Assembly (NCBI RefSeq): GCF_014268275.3
Contig: NZ_CP077084.1
Coordinates: 3,906,001-3,970,000, forward strand
Length of the DNA stretch: 64,000 nt
From: Pseudomonas tritici
GTDB lineage: Bacteria; Pseudomonadota; Gammaproteobacteria; Pseudomonadales; Pseudomonadaceae
Direction: 5' to 3'
Positions within the stretch are counted from its first letter, which is position 1, and each line of letters opens with the position of its first letter. The position numbers and the translations under genes were made by a program. Under the pieces are notes generated by a model, which made no database searches, was not told where the DNA came from, and saw nothing but the letters and a program-made list of their open reading frames with translations. Positions 9,249-17,405 of the stretch are shown here, in pieces.

Positions 9249-10342
9249 CAGGCAACCCTCGCGACACGGCGTCCGGGGGCCTGGACCAAACGGCCCTGGC
9301 CATCGAACACAAACAGTTTATGGGTGGGGATGTACACACGAATCGGCGCGTCGACGTCGTATTCGTGCACCCCCGACAGGTGCAGCACCAACAGGAAATG
9401 CTCGCTGCGTACGTGCAGGAAGGTTTCCGAGCCGCTGATCTCCGCGACTTCCACGGTCACCGCCAGCTCCAGGTCGTCGTCGTTGCTCGGTACCAGGCTG
9501 ATATGGCTGGGGCGTACGCCAAACCGGAACTCGCCTTCACCGATGGGGCGCAGGTCGACGTTCAGCGGGAAGTGCACGAAATTGGCGAAGCTCACTTCGT
9601 TGCCGCTGATACGCCCTGGCATCAGGTTGATCGGCGGTTCGGAAAACAGCTCAGCGGCCAGCACGGTCTGCGGCTGGTGATACACCTCGGCGGCTTTACC
9701 GCTCTGGACCACCCGGCCTTCGTGAAGAATGGTGGTGGTGCCACCGAGGGCCAACGCTTCATTGGGCTCGGTGGTGGCGTAGATGGCGATGGTGTGACGT
9801 GCCGCGAACAGTTCGCGCATTTCCTGACGCAGCTCTTCGCGCAGTTTGTAGTCCAGGTTCACCAAGGGCTCATCGAACAGGATCAATTCGGCGTCCTTGA
9901 CCAACGCGCGGGCCATGGCCGTGCGTTGCTGCTGGCCACCGGAGAGTTCAAGCGGGTGGCGCTGGAGGAATTTCTCGATGCGCAGCATCTTCGCGGTTTC
10001 CAGCACCTTGCCCTGGATCACCTCGTCGGACACACCGGCCTGGCGCAACGGTGAGGCGATGTTCTCGAAAACGGTCATGGTCGGGTAGTTGATGAACTGC
10101 TGATACACCATCGACACGTTGCGCAGGCGCACCGGCTTTTGCGTGACATCCACACCGTTCATCAGGATGCGGCCACTGCTGGGCTTGTCCAAGCCGGCCA
10201 TCAGGCGCATCAGGCTGGTCTTGCCTGACAGGGTGCGACCGAGCAGGACGTTAAAGGAACCGGCTTCGAAACGCAGGTTGGCGTCGTCGATCCAGGTTTG
10301 GCCTTCGACAACACGGGAGACATTTTCCAGGGTCAATGACAT
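9248..10342 (-). CDS. glpS: ABC transporter ATPase, GlpS type, lacking the H-loop histidine
   Basis: The 364-residue ATPase has Walker [10 protein letters not shown], a canonical signature LSGGQQQR and Walker B LILFDEP. Where the H-loop His is expected it reads YATTEPNEA, so the switch His is missing. A C-terminal regulatory domain follows ([14 protein letters not shown] onward). It is the first gene of the minus-strand transporter operon and lies about 46 bases after a sigma-54-type promoter. With GlpT it makes one complete and one degenerate ATP site. This pattern seems to be a family trait, not a recent mutation. Confidence 0.87.
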
Positions 10343-10387
10343 GACACGACCTTTTTATTATTGGAATGAATCTGGCCAGATGTGACA

Positions 10388-10402
10388 GCGAGTTTCGTGC
10401 CA
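10388..10402 (-). promoter_or_regulatory. Sigma-54 (-24/-12) promoter of the glpS operon
   Basis: On the minus strand the sequence is TGGCACGAAACTCGC, which keeps the -24 GG and -12 GC with exactly ten bases between them, as in the consensus TGGCACG-N4-TTGC (one difference, TC for TT). It lies 46 bases before the glpS start codon and opposite a sigma-54 activator gene. Confidence 0.75.
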
Positions 10403-10445
10403 AAACGGCAAGTGCTTGATGCGCAAGGAAATGGCTTAAATGGGA

Positions 10446-10525
10446 TGTTCAGGAGTGAACAGAAATGAACAACGCAGGCTGAACAACTGAACACTCAGGG
10501 CCTTGACAATGAACAGTTCTGAACA
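10446..10525. promoter_or_regulatory. Cluster of TGAACA half-sites, probable activator binding region
   Basis: Seven copies of TGAACA or its complement TGTTCA start at 10446, 10456, 10466, 10480, 10488, 10510 and 10520. The first two form the inverted repeat TGTTCA-N4-TGAACA, and several are spaced by ten bases, i.e. on one face of the helix. They lie 45-125 bases upstream of the -24 box, the usual place for enhancer sites of sigma-54 activators. The divergent activator is the likely binder. Confidence 0.6.
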
Positions 10526-10551
10526 ACACTCTCATCACCAACACAGGACAA

Positions 10552-10643
10552 ATGTGGGAGCGGGCTTGCTCGTGAATGCGGTGTGTCAGTCAATACATAG
10601 GTCGACTGGTCCACCGCTTTCGCGAGCAAGCCCGCTCCCACAT
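10552..10643. repeat. REP pair (inverted) with GTGGGAGCGGGCTTGC core
   Basis: Two facing copies of the Pseudomonas REP core (ATGTGGGAGCGGGCTTGCTCG and its complement) flank about 50 bases. The pair separates the activator binding region from the regulator gene. Confidence 0.85.
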
Positions 10644-10707
10644 TTTGATCCGGTTTCTTCAGGTAGATTGTGCAAGCCCAATAACAATAAAAACGAAGGT
10701 CGCCCCC

Positions 10708-12525
10708 ATGGCCGAACCCTTGGCTCACGACACCCTTATCCAGGAATCCTGGCGCCGTTGCCGCGCCTTCGGCCTGGACCACCAGAGCACGCCCAGCTTC
10801 GACCAACTGCCCGCCGAGGGCATCAGCCAATTGCTCGAAAGCCAGCACTCGCTGGTGCAAACCACCCATCAGGAAGTGCTGCCCTACTACGAGAACATCC
10901 TCAGCAACTCCAATTGCCTGATCATGTTGGCTGACAACCAGGGCCAGGTGCTGACCAGCTGGGGCACCCAGCGTTTTATCGAGCCCAAGCTGGCTCGGGG
11001 CTTCAACCCCGGCGCCAGTTGGATGGAGCGTTCCAGCGGCACCAACGCTATCGGCACCGCGCTGGCCTGTGCCCAGGCGGTGCATATCGAACACGATGAG
11101 CACTTTCTCAAGGCCAACCGCTTCATGACGGGCTCAGCGGCGCCGATCTTTGATGCCCAGCGCGAGATCATCGCGGTGCTGGATGTGTCCAGCGACAGCT
11201 ACCTGCCGCCCTCCCACACCCTGGGCATGGTCAAGATGATGAGCCAGACCGTGGAGAACCGGCTCATCCTCAACCTGTTTCGCGGTGAACATTTCCAACT
11301 GACCTTTAACACTGGCTTGAGCAATCTGGATAGCCAGTGGGCCGGTCTGCTGATTTTTGATGAGAGCGGCCAAGTGCTGTCGGCCAACCGTCGCGCCGAC
11401 AACCTGTTGGGCATCAGTTTGTCGCGGGTGATGATCGACAGTTTGTTCAAGGTGTCGTTGCTGGAGTTGTTGAACCAGCCGGAGGGGTTGCCCTTCTCGC
11501 TGCAAGCGGCGGGACGCAACCGGTTCCAGTGCGTGTTGAAGCGGCCTCAGCAGATGCCGGTGCAGGCCCGCGTATTCACGGAGCCGGTGCCGGCCAAACC
11601 CACGTCGATTGGCCTCAAGACCCTGCATTTTGGCGATGTGCGCGTGGAGAAAGCCGTGCGTCAGGCCGAGCGCTTACTGGAGAAGGACATCCCCCTGCTG
11701 ATCCACGGTGAAACCGGCGTGGGCAAGGAAGTGTTCGTCAAAGCCCTGCACCAGGCGAGCTCACGCAGCCAGAAAGCGTTTATTGCGGTGAACTGTGCCG
11801 CGATTCCGGCAGAGCTGGTGGAGTCGGAACTGTTCGGCTACGAAAAAGGCGCGTTCACCGGCGCCAATCAAAAAGGCAGCATCGGCCTGATCCGCAAGGC
11901 CGACAAGGGCACGCTGTTCCTGGATGAAATCGGTGATATGCCGCTGCCGACACAGGCCCGCCTGCTGCGGGTATTGCAGGAGCGTTGCGTGCAGCCGGTG
12001 GGCAGCAGCGAGTTGTTCCCGGTGGATTTACGCATCATTTCGGCCACCAACCGCACGTTACGCGAGCTGGTGCAGGCCGGGCGGTTTCGTGAGGATTTGT
12101 ACTACCGTATCGGCGGCCTGACGCTGGAGCTGCCGCCGTTGCGCGAGCGTACGGACAAGCAGGCGCTGTTCCAGCAACTGTGGCAGCAACACCGCGAGCC
12201 GACCCAATGGGCGGGCCTGAGCGCCGAAGTGCTGGCGCTGTTCGATCAGCACCCTTGGCCGGGGAACTTGCGCCAGGTCAGCAGCGTGTTGCAGGTGGCG
12301 CTAGCCATGGCCGAGGAGCAGCCGATCCGCCCGGAACACCTGCCGGATGATTTTTTTGTGGATTTGGACATGGCGGCGCCGCGGCCCGCCAGTGACGAGC
12401 TGGACGACAGCATCGACCTGAACCAGCGCTTGAAGGCTGCCGGCGGGAATATTTCCCACCTGGCGCGCGAGCTGGGCGTGAGCCGCAATACCTTGTACAA
12501 GCGCCTGCGCCAGAACGAAGGCTAG
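10708..12525 (+). CDS. Sigma-54-dependent activator, AcoR-like (GAF / AAA+ / Fis HTH)
   Basis: The 605-residue protein starts at MAEPLAHDT after GAAGG at 10695-10699. It has an AcoR-type N-terminal sensor (GAF-like, residues 50-210), a PAS-like middle part, then the AAA+ core with Walker A GETGVGKE (near 334), the sigma-54 contact loop GAFTGA (near 381) and HPWPGNLRQ, and a Fis-type helix-turn-helix at the end (AAGGNISHLARELGVSRNT). It faces the glpS operon, which has a -24/-12 promoter, so it most likely switches that operon on in response to its substrate or a metabolite. The stop shares bases with the stop of the convergent fecR-like gene. Confidence 0.9.
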   Translation: MAEPLAHDTLIQESWRRCRAFGLDHQSTPSFDQLPAEGISQLLESQHSLVQTTHQEVLPYYENILSNSNCLIMLADNQGQVLTSWGTQRFIEPKLARGFNPGASWMERSSGTNAIGTALACAQAVHIEHDEHFLKANRFMTGSAAPIFDAQREIIAVLDVSSDSYLPPSHTLGMVKMMSQTVENRLILNLFRGEHFQLTFNTGLSNLDSQWAGLLIFDESGQVLSANRRADNLLGISLSRVMIDSLFKVSLLELLNQPEGLPFSLQAAGRNRFQCVLKRPQQMPVQARVFTEPVPAKPTSIGLKTLHFGDVRVEKAVRQAERLLEKDIPLLIHGETGVGKEVFVKALHQASSRSQKAFIAVNCAAIPAELVESELFGYEKGAFTGANQKGSIGLIRKADKGTLFLDEIGDMPLPTQARLLRVLQERCVQPVGSSELFPVDLRIISATNRTLRELVQAGRFREDLYYRIGGLTLELPPLRERTDKQALFQQLWQQHREPTQWAGLSAEVLALFDQHPWPGNLRQVSSVLQVALAMAEEQPIRPEHLPDDFFVDLDMAAPRPASDELDDSIDLNQRLKAAGGNISHLARELGVSRNTLYKRLRQNEG

Positions 12526-13454
12526 CGCGGCTTGACCACCACCAGCAGGTCGGTGAAGTACTCCACTTGGATCGGCAGGTTATCCGCCAGTGACGACAGC
12601 GCCGCCGCCGTGTCATCCAGCTTGAAGACCCCCGATACCCGCAGGTTCTGCAGGGCCTGAGGGTCGAAGCGCAGCATCCCGTGGCGATAGCTGGCGAGGG
12701 TTTGCAGCACCTCGCTCAGGGGTTGGTCGTTGACTTTGAGCAGGCCGCGGGTCCAAGCGTCCGGGTCGGCATCGGCGATGGCTTGCGGCGGCTGGGCGCG
12801 GCCGTGGTCAAGGACCGAACGCTGGCCGGCCGTGACCTTGACCCCCTCGCTGGCTTCACCTTTGACCGCTACGCTGGACTCGATCACCGTGACGACCGTG
12901 GTGCCGTCTGCCGCCCGCTTGACCAGATAACGTGTACCCAATGCGGTGGCCGTGCCTTGGTCGGTGCGCACCACAAAAGGCCGTTGCGCATCCTTGGCCA
13001 CTTCGACCCAGAGTTCACCTTGCAACAGCTCTATCACGCGTTGATGCCCGTCGAATTTCACGTCGACTGCCGAGTTGCTGTTGAGCTGCAACTGGCTGCC
13101 GTCTTCGAGGGCAATCTGCCGGCGCTCGCCGACGGCGGTGCGCTGGTCGGCCATCCAGACCGGCACGTGTTGCAAGCCCAGCCAGCTGCACAAGACCACG
13201 CCGAGCAAGCCCGCCACCTGCGCACCACGCGGACGTTGCGGGGTAAACGCGCGGTTCAGGGCAACACGGGCGGGCTTGGCGGGCAAGGTGTCGAGGCTGC
13301 CCCACAAGGCGCGCATGCGTTCAATGGCCACGGCGTGACGCGGGTCGGCCTGGCACCAGGCATTAAACGCGTGACGGTCGGCGTCGCTGACGTCCTCGTC
13401 GTGCAGGCGGGTCAGCCACTGCGCCGCTTGCTGGATGATCTGCTCGGTGCTCAT
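12522..13454 (-). CDS. FecR-family anti-sigma/signal transducer
   Basis: The 310-residue protein begins MSTEQIIQQAAQWLTRL, with the N-terminal cytoplasmic domain (DUF4880, W-x-x-AxPRH-type end: WCQADPRHAVAIERMRALW). One membrane span follows near 88-104, then the FecR periplasmic domain (GERRQIALEDGSQLQLNSNSA; FVVRTDQGTATALGTRY), and a C-terminal STN-like segment. FecR proteins hold or assist an ECF sigma factor and pass on the state of an outer-membrane receptor. Its ATG overlaps the sigma-factor stop (ATGA at 13451-13454), so the two are coupled. Confidence 0.9.
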   Translation of the reverse strand: MSTEQIIQQAAQWLTRLHDEDVSDADRHAFNAWCQADPRHAVAIERMRALWGSLDTLPAKPARVALNRAFTPQRPRGAQVAGLLGVVLCSWLGLQHVPVWMADQRTAVGERRQIALEDGSQLQLNSNSAVDVKFDGHQRVIELLQGELWVEVAKDAQRPFVVRTDQGTATALGTRYLVKRAADGTTVVTVIESSVAVKGEASEGVKVTAGQRSVLDHGRAQPPQAIADADPDAWTRGLLKVNDQPLSEVLQTLASYRHGMLRFDPQALQNLRVSGVFKLDDTAAALSSLADNLPIQVEYFTDLLVVVKPR

Positions 13455-13993
13455 ACCAGCGGGTCTGTCGGGTGCAGGCTGTGGTAGCAATGCACCAGGG
13501 CGCTGGAGATGTAGTTTTTGACGGTGCTGGAAGAGACGTCCAGGCGCGTGGCGATTTCGCTGTAGGTCAGCCCATCCAGGCGACTCAACAGGAAGGCTTC
13601 GCGGACTTTGGCAGGCAGGCCAGTGAGCATCTCGGCGATGCGTTCCAGGGCTTGCAGCGCCACATGAATCGCGGCTGGGTCGGGCATGCCGGCGTCTTCG
13701 CACTGGATCACCAACGCCTCCATGTAGGCTTTTTCGATACGGCGACGACGAGCGCCGTCGATCAACAACCGCCCTGCCGTGGTGGCCAGGAAGGCGCGGG
13801 GTTCCTTGATAGTTTGCGGTTCGGCCAGCATCAGTACGCGGATGAACGCGTCATGCGCCAGGTCGGCGGCATGCTGGGAGCACCCAAGTTTCTTGCGCAG
13901 CCAGCCGTGCAACCAGCCGTGGTGCTCGCTGTACATCGCCGTGAGAGTCTGCTGCCGGACGGAGTCGCCCAGCGCGGCGGGAATGTCATGCAT
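13451..13993 (-). CDS. ECF sigma factor, FecI family
   Basis: The 180-residue protein has sigma region 2 (AADLAHDAFIRVLMLAEP) and region 4 with a helix-turn-helix (LDGLTYSEIATRLDVSSSTVKNYISSALVHCY). I use the ATG at 13993; a TTG two codons earlier is possible, and no good ribosome site helps to decide. It is co-transcribed with the fecR-like gene. The presumed target is the TonB receptor gene that lies upstream in the same direction. No Fur box was clear to me. Confidence 0.9.
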   Translation of the reverse strand: MHDIPAALGDSVRQQTLTAMYSEHHGWLHGWLRKKLGCSQHAADLAHDAFIRVLMLAEPQTIKEPRAFLATTAGRLLIDGARRRRIEKAYMEALVIQCEDAGMPDPAAIHVALQALERIAEMLTGLPAKVREAFLLSRLDGLTYSEIATRLDVSSSTVKNYISSALVHCYHSLHPTDPLV

Positions 13994-14097
13994 GCGCAAA
14001 AAGATCTCAAATGGGAAGTGTTACCAATTGCGCAAACAATGCCAGTAAATCGGTGTAGGAGCAAGGGCCTGTCCCTCTCTGAAAGTAGCCCCGATCA

Positions 14098-14119
14098 AAT
14101 GTGGGAGCTGGCTTGCCTG
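14098..14119. repeat. Single REP half-element
   Basis: AATGTGGGAGCTGGCTTGCC is one REP core without a partner, directly after the stop codon of the TonB receptor gene. Confidence 0.65.
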
Positions 14120-16231
14120 TCAGCGCCAGCTCCAGGAGACGCCGGTGTAGATGCCGCGGCCATCCGCTGGCGTCGAACGCGCTACATCCTGGCCCTTGTC
14201 GTCATAGCCCGGCGTGACCGTATTGGCGTAACGGCGGTTGGTGAGGTTGCGCAGGTCGACCCAGGCTTGCCAGTCTTGCTTTGGCGCGTCGTAGCCAAAG
14301 GTGGCGCCGAGGATGGTGTAGGACGCAGCGTAATAGGAGTTGGCGTAGTCGACCGCCACGCGCGAGGAATATTCGCTATTGAGGCTGGTAAAGAAACCCG
14401 TCGGGTGGCTGTAGCGCACTTGCGCCTGGTAGTAGTGCTTGGGGATGCCGGGCAAGGTGTTGTCGCCGAAACGGTCGTCGTCGCGGTAGTGGAAGTCGCT
14501 GAAGGTATAGGCCTGGCGCAGGGAGAGCTGGCCGTTGCGGCCGCCGTCCCACAAGGGGCTGAGCAGGCTCACTTCCAGGCCTTGGTGCACAGTGGGGCTG
14601 GCATTGGCTTCCGCGATAATGGCATTGCTGGTGGACGTTTGCGCCTGGGTTTCCACGGTGAGCAGTTCGTGGCGCACTTCAGAGCGGTACAGCGCCAGGT
14701 CCCATTGGCCGAGCCACGCTTCGCCACGCCCGCCGATTTCCAGGGTGGTGGCGGTCTGGTTTTCCAGGCTCACGCCTTCGCGCGCCAAACCTTTGGCCGG
14801 CCCACTCGTGAAGTATTTGTTGGAGCCCCAGATCATCGACCACGCGTGCGGCGGCTCGACCGAGCGGCTCAGGTTGCCGTACACCTGCAGTTGCGGATTG
14901 AAGTCATAACGCAGGCCGATGCGCGGCGCATAGTCCCAGTCGTGCTGGCTGAGCGGCGCCTGGCCTTCGGGGTAGGTGACCTGGGTTTCGCGCCGGGTGT
15001 AGATCGCGGCCAGGCCGGTCGTCAGCCACAGGTCAGGGACCAGCTCCAGGTCGTTGCCGATATGCAGCACGGTGTCGGAACCCAGATAGCTGTAGTCGCG
15101 GGTCTTGGTGCCCGGGGCGTAGCCAGCGGTATTGACGGCGGGCGTGCGCACATATTCCGCAGCGCCGTTGTTAGGCATCGCTTGGGTAGTGCGCAGGCCC
15201 AGCGTGGTTTTGCTGTCGTGGCCGAACAGCGTGTCCTGGCGGATGTAGTTGAGGGTGCCGCTGACATCGGTGTAGGCGACTTTAAGGCGGTTGGTGCCTT
15301 CGCGCAGGTCCATCGGGTAGTCGTGGTAGGCCAGCCCGACTTCGACCCGGGAATTGTCGTCCAACTGCAAGGTGGTCTTGTTGGCGATCCAGGTGGAGCC
15401 CGGTTGCAGGCGCTTGGAGTCGCGGGCGGCGTTGAGGCTGTTGGCCGCCCGCGGGTCATGGCTGATTTGCGCGCGCGTGAGCTTGCCGGGGGTGTCGTTG
15501 GTGGTTTCGCGGTAGCGGAAATAAAAGCGGGTTTCCAGGTCCGGGTTGAAGCGGTAGCCGAAGTTAGCGGCCACGCCCTTGCCGGTGGCGGCGCTCTGGT
15601 GCTGGTAGCCGTCAGACGCGGAGTCGGTGAGGCTGATGTAATAGTCGGCATCTCCCAAGACCTGGCCGGAACTGATCTCGCGCTGGGCGTAACCCTTGCT
15701 GCCCGCCTCGTATCGCACCTGCAACTTAGGCGCATCGTAGCCCGTGCGGGTCACGTAGTTGACCGCGCCACCGAGGGCCAGGGCGCCCTGGTCAAAACCA
15801 TTGGCGCCGCGCAGCACTTCGACGCGGCTTTGCCACAAGGGGTCTTTCAGCTCATAGGGGGTGCCACCAGGCCCGGTCAGTGGCAGACCGTCGAACATTT
15901 CATACAAGCCGGAGGCATGGGAACCGGGGCTGCGGTTCAGGCCAGAACCGCGAATCGAGAGTTTCACCCCTTCATTGTTCGCTGCCTTGGCGTACACCCC
16001 GGCCTGGTACTTGAACACGTCTTCGTTGGTGCTCACCCGCCCCTGCTGCACGCTGTTCATGTCGATGTAGTTAGTGCCGCCGGGGACGTTTCTGAGCTGC
16101 GCCTGCGCCATTTCACCGGCGCTGGCTTCGCTGCCGGTGACTTCGACCGGGGCCAATTGCAGGTCTTCGGCGTGCACCAGTGAGCTTAACGTCAGGGCGG
16201 CAAACAGGAACGGAGGGTGGCGCAACAGCAT
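14120..16231 (-). CDS. TonB-dependent outer-membrane receptor without a signalling domain
   Basis: The 703-residue protein has a signal peptide (HPPFLFAALTLSSLVHA), then at once the TonB-box/plug region (APVEVTGSE, VPGGTNYIDMNSV, LSIRGSGLNRSPGSHA, VLRGANGFDQGALALGGAVNYVT), and a 22-strand barrel with many aromatic strand ends. It resembles ferric-siderophore or ferric-citrate-type receptors. No STN signalling domain precedes the plug, although a FecI/FecR pair lies 126 bases downstream in the same direction. The ligand is unknown. It ends in WSWR rather than the common terminal Phe. Confidence 0.88.
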   Translation of the reverse strand: MLLRHPPFLFAALTLSSLVHAEDLQLAPVEVTGSEASAGEMAQAQLRNVPGGTNYIDMNSVQQGRVSTNEDVFKYQAGVYAKAANNEGVKLSIRGSGLNRSPGSHASGLYEMFDGLPLTGPGGTPYELKDPLWQSRVEVLRGANGFDQGALALGGAVNYVTRTGYDAPKLQVRYEAGSKGYAQREISSGQVLGDADYYISLTDSASDGYQHQSAATGKGVAANFGYRFNPDLETRFYFRYRETTNDTPGKLTRAQISHDPRAANSLNAARDSKRLQPGSTWIANKTTLQLDDNSRVEVGLAYHDYPMDLREGTNRLKVAYTDVSGTLNYIRQDTLFGHDSKTTLGLRTTQAMPNNGAAEYVRTPAVNTAGYAPGTKTRDYSYLGSDTVLHIGNDLELVPDLWLTTGLAAIYTRRETQVTYPEGQAPLSQHDWDYAPRIGLRYDFNPQLQVYGNLSRSVEPPHAWSMIWGSNKYFTSGPAKGLAREGVSLENQTATTLEIGGRGEAWLGQWDLALYRSEVRHELLTVETQAQTSTSNAIIAEANASPTVHQGLEVSLLSPLWDGGRNGQLSLRQAYTFSDFHYRDDDRFGDNTLPGIPKHYYQAQVRYSHPTGFFTSLNSEYSSRVAVDYANSYYAASYTILGATFGYDAPKQDWQAWVDLRNLTNRRYANTVTPGYDDKGQDVARSTPADGRGIYTGVSWSWR

Positions 16232-16375
16232 CGGGCAAGTCCTTGGAATTCGGGGGCACGTGGTGGGAAGACTGAGACGCCCGCCAGGTCACTCCCTATT
16301 AACGCACCAGCCCCTTCACAAAACAGCATCAACTGTAGCTGGTTCGCAGATACTGTCATTTCGGACGCAAAGAAC

Positions 16376-16645
16376 TCAGCCGCCAGGTTCGCCTAACGTC
16401 CGCATCAATTCCTCTGCTTCTGATCCTGGAGCAAACCTGAACCCAACCATTTCATCAGTGTCGAGAATTTCGCCCAACGTTCTCAATACCTGCGCCTCAG
16501 TGGGCGATTCACGCAGTAATTTGTGCGCTGGCAGCAACAACTCGGAGGAAACACCCTGAGCGCTTGCCGCGTCGATTACCGCGAAGAGGATAAAGCGCAG
16601 GCGTATTTCGCGTTCAGTCGGCCAAACCGTTTTTCGCTTACCCAT
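16376..16645 (-). CDS. Small hypothetical protein (89 aa)
   Basis: I do not recognise this protein. It is 89 residues, charged and soluble, with a basic start (MGKRKTVWPTEREIRLRF) and a helical, Glu-rich second half (SPTEAQVLRTLGEILDTDE). There is no signal peptide or membrane span. Codon use and position in a gap between larger genes support a real gene. It stands alone, transcribed toward the receptor gene. Confidence 0.55.
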   Translation of the reverse strand: MGKRKTVWPTEREIRLRFILFAVIDAASAQGVSSELLLPAHKLLRESPTEAQVLRTLGEILDTDEMVGFRFAPGSEAEELMRTLGEPGG

Positions 16646-16885
16646 CGTGAAGGCTTCACTTTCAGAAAAATCCGAGGCTATTGCCGGCAGACAGGTGTTT
16701 CAAGCCACGGGGTGCAAGATAGGCCGCCTCCTACATGCAAAAGTGAAACCCCCTACTGGCAGATAGGGCCGGCCATCCGGTTTTCTCTAAGGCCTTGCAT
16801 AACCGGCAATCACTCCGTGGAAACCTCTGGGTCAGGCAGGAGGTCTACCGCCTGAATCCGCCCGCTAATTAAAGGAAGCAATCTC

Positions 16886-17167
16886 ATGTCTCAAACTTAT
16901 CAGGGCACTGCCAGTGTGTTGTTGGCTTCTCGCCACTTGGGCGTGGAGCCAGACGAGTGCTTGAACGAAAATGTGACCGTGCGCCTTTCGGAAAGCGGCA
17001 CGCCGACCATCGCACGCCTGGAAGTCGATCAGCCCGTACAGTGGCCAGGACACGCTAACCACGTGGAAGTCAGGCTGCCTGATGGCAGCGTTGTGAAGGG
17101 TGTGATCGTGGAAATCAACCGTCAGGCTGAACACGCCGCATGGTTGACGTTCAGCCTGGACGATTGA
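16886..17167 (+). CDS. Small hypothetical protein (93 aa)
   Basis: An AAAGGAAG ribosome site lies about ten bases before the ATG. The product (MSQTYQGTASVLLASRHLG...) is rich in alternating hydrophobic/polar stretches such as VEVRLPDGSVVKGVIVEI, and is probably a small beta fold. No family is recognised. An opposite-strand frame covers the same bases but has a poorer start and composition. Confidence 0.6.
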   Translation: MSQTYQGTASVLLASRHLGVEPDECLNENVTVRLSESGTPTIARLEVDQPVQWPGHANHVEVRLPDGSVVKGVIVEINRQAEHAAWLTFSLDD

Positions 17168-17405
17168 CGGGATGGCGTCGTCAAGGCGCCGCTTTCAAGC
17201 GCGTCGTAAGCCGCAAGATAATGCTGGGACGAGGTGCGCTATTGCTCCGAGCGGTGTCGACGAGGCAAGCGCCCGCTTCCACCGCCGGCACAAGGCTGCA
17301 ACCCTGCACAATGATTTGCTATTGTCTTGATAGATAAATAGGTAATCCGGTAGGACACCGTAGCTGATAGGTTTCAGGCAAGTCTACGTATACGCAGGGG
17401 TCAAC

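Noticed and set aside
10576..10707. Upstream extension of the sigma-54 activator
   Set aside because: It would run through a REP element; the ATG at 10708 has GAAGG and matches the family start.
13472..16183. 903-codon plus-strand frame across the receptor and sigma factor genes
   Set aside because: It covers two well-supported genes on the other strand and its product is low-complexity Val/Gly/Gln-rich with no family.
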